The translations under genes were made by a program, and so were the position numbers. From positions 353,501-417,500 of the forward strand of contig WBZZ01002490.1 in the NCBI GenBank assembly GCA_019918135.1: DNA of 64,000 bases. Reading direction: 5' to 3'. Origin of the DNA: Paulinella micropora (taxonomy: Eukaryota; Cercozoa; Imbricatea; Euglyphida; Paulinellidae). Shown one piece after another: positions 62,054-64,000 of this stretch (the stretch's first letter is position 1; each line of letters begins with the position of its first letter). Under the pieces are notes generated by a model that worked only from the letters and a program-made list of their open reading frames with translations, ran no database searches and was not told where the DNA came from.

Positions 62054-63243
62054 TGCGATTTGTGTGACTCAGAAACGAGATCAGCATGATTGCCCGTACC
62101 TGGTCTTGCCCACCCCCATATCACCCAGGAAGACGAGCTTGCCTTGGTAGCTCCGACGCGTGCCGCTCGACTGAACACTGCGCAGGTACTGCAGAATGCC
62201 TCTGTTACCCTGCTGCAGCACCTCTGCAGGCAGCTCTTTGAAGCAGTCCTCGAGTTCCACTCCATCCAACGTCTCGAGCGTTGGGTTGATCTGGATATCA
62301 CAGGTACAAGATACATTGTTGCGCGCGCGCTAGCATGTGCAAAAGAATCATTCATGGGTTTTGATGATATCTGCTTGCATATGCAGGTGAACACAAGCCA
62401 CCTTGATAGCATCTGCCATTGACTGTGCACCTTGTGGTCCGATGTCGTGCCAGCCAATATTGAGAGCGGTGAGGGTTGAGTTCACTTAAACAACCCACAA
62501 GCTTGTCTTTCGCATGCTACCGCGCGGTAGCATCTCTAACAAGTTTATTTTTGCATGCAGATGAATACTTCGCTTCGAGAGCTCTACATGCAAAATAACA
62601 ATATTGGAGCAGAAGGTGCGAGGGCATTTGGCGAAGCTCTGAAGGTACCTTGATAGTATCTGCTATTGACTGCGCACCTTGTGGTCCGATGCCGTTGCCG
62701 CCAATATCGAGAGCGGTGAGGGTTGAGTTCACCTAAACAACCCACAAGCTTGTCTTTCACATGCTACCGCGCCGTAGCATGTCTAACACATTGTATTTGT
62801 GATGTCACTGCAGGCAAACAAGGTTCTGCAGACTCTAAAGATTGCAAGCAACAGAATTGGATATCAAGGTGCAGCAGCGTTTGCAAACGCGCTTAAGGTA
62901 CCTGCAGGGCCTTTGAAATTGCTGTTGCGCCTGCGTCGCCGATGTTGTTGTTGTAGAGGATGAGTGTAGCCAGGCTAGTGTTCACCTAATATCATTCACA
63001 GTGTAATGCTGACTTTCTTGCATGCTACCGGCTATTGCGCGGTAGCACTTGTGTGTATGTGTGTGAGAGACAGCGAGTGTGTGTGTGGGTGTGTTTGTGT
63101 GATAGTGTGTGTATGTAATAAAGTATGTACGTGTGTGTGTATTAGAGCGAGCGAGAGAGAGCATATGCTTATATGACAACACTGAAAACACTTTTGTCAA
63201 ACTCGATTGGCAGAACAAAATTGGTGCTGAAGGCGCTGCTTCC

Positions 63244-63274
<31 letters not shown>

Positions 63275-63470
63275 AGAGGAGAGAAAGAGAAGACAGAGAA
63301 AGAAATACAATATACAGCTGGTAGCATCAAAATGATGCATATGTGAGTTGGCATGCTGTGTATGAAAAGTGTCTATGAGCACATGTAAATGTGTAATATG
63401 TATATGTGTACACGTGTATACGTATATGCATTGTTGTTAAACATTTTGGGTAGGTGGGTGGTGAGAGAGA

Positions 63471-63541
<71 letters not shown>

Positions 63542-63838
63542 AAAGAGAGGGAGGAGGGAGGAAGAGAGAGGAGAGAGATAGAGGAGAGAGAGATAGACAC
63601 ACACACATAAACAAAGATTCACCTGTAAGATCTCCAGTATCCAAACACCCAACATTCATAAATATTTTAGTCTGTTGTCTCATAATAGGTGTAGTCCTGA
63701 ACTCAAGTAATCTGAAGTAGTGATGTCTTTATGCATGTATAGTCTGTTTGACCTGCAGTCCCTGGGCGACTGCCGAAGCACCAAAAGCTCCAAGAGTACT
63801 TCCAAGATGAAGCACGCTTGACAAATCGAGCGATTTGC
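54953..63838 (-). CDS. multi-exon LRR-Roc-COR-TIR (ROCO family) gene
   Basis: A minus-strand host gene in at least fourteen exons with GT-AG introns. The order from N- to C-terminus is: ribonuclease-inhibitor-type LRRs (63,838-62,402), Roc GTPase (62,290-59,431), COR dimerisation domain (58,550-55,923, with more exons not resolved), coiled coil and TIR domain, then a SAM-like helical end (55,747-54,953). ROCO proteins are GTPase scaffolds (the LRRK2 family), and TIR domains are NADase or scaffold modules of innate immunity. The joined architecture suggests a receptor or signalling protein that senses a ligand with its LRRs, switches through Roc-COR and acts through TIR. The 5' end may lie beyond the right edge. 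Exon joins at P-loop/G2 and G3/downstream restore in-frame family motifs, which supports the model strongly. Some Roc and COR exon joins remain unresolved. Confidence 0.8.
55923..57160 (-). CDS. ROCO gene: COR-B exon with zinc-ribbon-like insert
   Basis: The exon runs from the acceptor TTTGCTAG (57,161-57,162) to the donor at 55,922 (CCAGAG|GTCTG). PPPLLPRFLCRMQKYL followed by GLGLKISCWAKGFLMF, VEVGRRNNCSVELQVRGSYPRYFLDEALRTLYCLLQEKFP is the classic COR C-terminal pattern (LPxxLxxRLxxxL ... W+xG ... IxVxG). A CPKC ... CQRC segment (Cys pairs ~30 residues apart) forms a putative zinc ribbon, common in this position. The remaining ~250 residues are helical and lead into the coiled coil of the TIR exon. 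Confidence 0.75.
57246..57355 (-). CDS. ROCO gene: COR middle exon
   Basis: 110 bases between the acceptor GTCCAG (57,356) and the donor CTCG|GTCTGG (57,245). It encodes YPESLRKKLGALMEHFELSF and LLPSMLPL, matching the COR L-x-L-M-E-x-F-E-L ... LxPSLLP pattern that precedes COR-B. Confidence 0.7.
57562..57770. repeat. (GA)n microsatellite in an intron
   Basis: A GAGA tract with AAAGAG and ACAGAC interruptions. The Arg/Glu frames over it are artefacts. Confidence 0.9.
58397..58550 (-). CDS. ROCO gene: COR-A exon
   Basis: 154 bases between the acceptor CTGCGCAG (58,551) and the donor CAAAAG|GTGTGG (58,396). YLHMCGSVLYFPEIG, LLITSPQWLSDALRKVITHE and GLLTEQK match the COR-A pattern (YLHxxGxIxYF ... 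VxxPxWLxxAL+xVixH ... G(V/L)LTxxxL). A further candidate COR exon with LYHELAYAKPTQAKVL lies at about 58,205-58,280, but its borders are not resolved. Confidence 0.75.
59431..59468 (-). CDS. ROCO gene: small Roc-C-terminal exon
   Basis: 38 bases between the acceptor GCGCGCAG and the donor GACCTG|GTCACT, encoding KKEGIEELRRDL. This is the usual GIxxLRxxL helix at the end of Roc domains. A further helical exon (ALQKGMGQELARRSVTEMSSG) lies at about 59,190-59,265. Confidence 0.55.
59847..59909 (-). CDS. ROCO gene: Roc G4 exon
   Basis: 63 bases between the acceptor CTCCTTAG (59,910) and the donor CCAAAG|GTAGCT. It encodes PKVFVVATRRDNQRPTPK. VVATRRD stands at the G4 position, where Ras-like GTPases have NKxD and Roc domains THxD; the Asp is kept. 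Confidence 0.6.
60598..60689 (-). CDS. ROCO gene: Roc exon with WLxSIQAR motif
   Basis: 92 bases ending at the donor CCGCAG|GTCGGC (60,597). VAKLKFWLKSIQARVDAPQ is the highly characteristic Roc helix (LxxWLxSIQARxP). The left splice phase does not fit the preceding exon exactly, so the 5' border is provisional. Confidence 0.65.
60845..60919 (-). CDS. ROCO gene: Roc exon after G3
   Basis: 75 bases between the acceptor TATAACAG and the donor ACCGA|GTAAG. It encodes YYSAHQLFLSRHSLFMLAWD. Joined to the preceding exon it gives WDFAGQEMYYSAHQLFLS, the exact Roc G3 continuation (DxxGQExYxxxHxxFLSxRSLYLLxWD). Confidence 0.8.
61450..61593 (-). CDS. ROCO gene: Roc G2-G3 exon
   Basis: 144 bases. After the acceptor GCGTGCATAG it encodes LMHTLQGKQYQGTSTVGVDI (switch I Thr in STVGVDI) and LTLSTWDFAGQE (G3). 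The join with the upstream exon restores GVGKTSLMHTLQG, the canonical P-loop continuation. The donor is AAAT|GTACAC. Confidence 0.85.
61720..62052. repeat. (GAA)n/(CTT)n microsatellite in an intron
   Basis: A (GAA)n array at 61,720-61,780, a pyrimidine stretch at 61,785-61,920 and (GAA)n again to 62,052, together forming a large imperfect inverted repeat. Lys/Glu/Arg and Ser/Leu/Phe frames are artefacts. Confidence 0.95.
62100..62290 (-). CDS. ROCO gene: LRR-Roc linker and P-loop exon
   Basis: 191 bases from the acceptor TGATATCCAG (62,291) to the donor ACCAG|GTACGG. INPTLETLDG, LPAEVLQQGNRGILQYLRSV is the linker found between LRRs and Roc in many ROCO proteins (LPxEILxxGxxxILxYLR). It is followed by GKLVFLGDMGVGKT with an intact Walker A. 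Confidence 0.85.
62402..62484 (-). CDS. ROCO gene: LRR exon with altered acceptor
   Basis: It encodes TLTALNIGWHDIGPQGAQSMADAIK, a ribonuclease-inhibitor-type repeat, ending at the donor ATCAAG|GTGGCT. The paralogous exon at 62,649 starts after TTTAG|G. Here the corresponding bases are TTTAAG, so a G-to-A change moves the acceptor by one base and the exon is 83 rather than 84 bases, which would shift the frame. It may be skipped or defective. Confidence 0.65.
62561..62644 (+). CDS. antisense LRR exon (plus strand), 84 bp
   Basis: Between the acceptor TTTGCATGCAG and the donor CTGAAG|GTACC, 28 codons encode MNTSLRELYMQNNNIGAEGA and a following AFGEALK, a complete ribonuclease-inhibitor-type LRR on the plus strand. 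It lies inside an intron of the minus-strand ROCO gene and abuts the minus-strand LRR exon at 62,649, separated only by GTAC. Confidence 0.65.
62649..62732 (-). CDS. ROCO gene: LRR exon, 84 bp
   Basis: Between the acceptor TTGTTTAG and the donor ATCAAG|GTACC, 28 codons encode VNSTLTALDIGGNGIGPQGA and a following QSIADTIK. The exon is exactly one LRR repeat in phase 0, so repeats can be duplicated as exons without frame change. Its donor shares GTAC (62,645-62,648) with the plus-strand exon on the other side. Confidence 0.75.
62814..62897 (+). CDS. antisense LRR exon (plus strand), 84 bp
   Basis: Between the acceptor GTCACTGCAG and the donor CTTAAG|GTACC. It encodes ANKVLQTLKIASNRIGYQGA and a following AAFANALK, again exactly 28 codons and one LRR. 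It repeats the arrangement of 62,561-62,732 at a spacing of 253 bases. Confidence 0.65.
62902..62985 (-). CDS. ROCO gene: LRR exon, 84 bp
   Basis: Between the acceptor ATATTAG and the donor CTGCAG|GTACC. It encodes VNTSLATLILYNNNIGDAGA and a following TAISKALQ. Exactly one LRR in phase 0. It shares GTAC (62,898-62,901) with the plus-strand exon ending at 62,897. Confidence 0.75.
63045..63155. repeat. GT-rich microsatellite in an intron
   Basis: (GT)n tracts interrupted by GAGAGA at 63,047-63,150. Confidence 0.7.
63178..63243 (+). pseudogene. antisense LRR exon fragment interrupted by (GA)n
   Basis: The plus-strand frame reads NTFVKLDWQNKIGAEGAAS, an LRR of the same type as the plus-strand exons at 62,561 and 62,814. 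After GCTGCTTCC it runs directly into a GA microsatellite, so the repeat is incomplete and its donor is missing. Confidence 0.5.
63244..63303. repeat. (GA)n microsatellite
   Basis: A GA tract that truncates the antisense LRR fragment. Confidence 0.85.
63466..63600. repeat. (GA)n microsatellite
   Basis: A long GA array with AGGGAGGAGG interruptions. Frames give Arg/Glu or Ser/Leu artefacts. Confidence 0.9.
63753..63838 (-). CDS. ROCO gene: most distal LRR exon, degenerate
   Basis: Ends at the donor CTGCAG|GTCAAAC. The frame reads GKSLDLSSVLHLGSTLGAFGA and a following SAVAQGLQ, an LRR in which the usual N-x-IG turn is altered. The left border (GAAG|G) is provisional. Further exons may lie beyond the window. 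Confidence 0.5.
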
Positions 63839-64000
63839 CTTCATAATTGGCCTATTCAGAGCAGATAACCCATGAACACAAACAAGAAGTGAAAGAAAGG
63901 AGGTTCAAGCGAAAAGTAAAAAAAAAAAAAAGATAACAGACCACGAACTTGGTAAGGACGTCGTGTTGTCCTACACGAAAGGCTACCAAAGCCGCCCGCA
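63839..64000. other. right edge, probably intron or upstream exon sequence
   Basis: An A-run at 63,920-63,932 and a GC-richer end. A minus-strand frame at 63,950-64,000 could belong to a further upstream exon of the ROCO gene, but it is too short to judge. Confidence 0.25.

Overview
This window looks like a chromosome segment of a unicellular eukaryote (protist or alga) that has taken up large DNA-virus sequence. There are no operons or ribosome binding sites. The right part carries an intron-rich gene with canonical GT-AG introns, a copia retrotransposon and very long microsatellites. The left half is intronless and virus-like. I cannot name the species. Contig chimerism is a real alternative at the sharp composition changes near 17,345 and 34,650.

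Layout. (1) 1-17,345: GC-rich, compact and intronless, with homopolymer G/C and A/T runs between genes. It encodes a 7-TM-like membrane protein, a heliorhodopsin, an F-box/LRR protein, a pseudokinase, a tandem-repeat protein, a protein kinase, an internally duplicated protein and an AAA+ ATPase. Minisatellites lie at 11.4-12.7 kb. The gene content resembles an endogenised giant virus (nucleocytoplasmic large DNA virus). (2) 17,345-34,650: abruptly AT-rich, a Polinton-like virus (PLV)/virophage-like element. It has a double-jelly-roll major capsid protein, a penton candidate, an A32/FtsK-type packaging ATPase, a phospholipase A2-like protein, three fibre-like proteins (one with an S74 chaperone tail), a GIY-YIG endonuclease and a tyrosine recombinase/telomere-resolvase-like enzyme. 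It ends in a ~390-bp inverted repeat. No polymerase, primase or helicase is visible. About half its genes carry single-base frameshifts or an in-frame stop. (3) 34,650-39,150: gene-poor, with a Ulp1/adenain-like protease fragment and a large inverted repeat. (4) 39,153-43,612: decayed Ty1/copia element on the minus strand. (5) 44-53 kb: microsatellites, higher-order repeats and repeat modules embedded in microsatellites. (6) 54,953-63,838 (minus): a multi-exon LRR-Roc-COR-coiled coil-TIR gene, resembling an innate immune receptor. In its LRR part, 84-bp LRR exons of opposite orientation alternate, and paired exons share a 4-bp palindromic splice donor (GTAC).

How the parts relate. The PLV block is a structural, packaging and integration module without its own replication genes, joined to the 5' end of an AAA+ ATPase gene of the GC-rich block. 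The recombinase and the palindrome may together reflect hairpin-ended linear replication, which is an inference. The TIR-ROCO gene is a plausible host defence or signalling gene, but nothing in the sequence links it functionally to the viral block.
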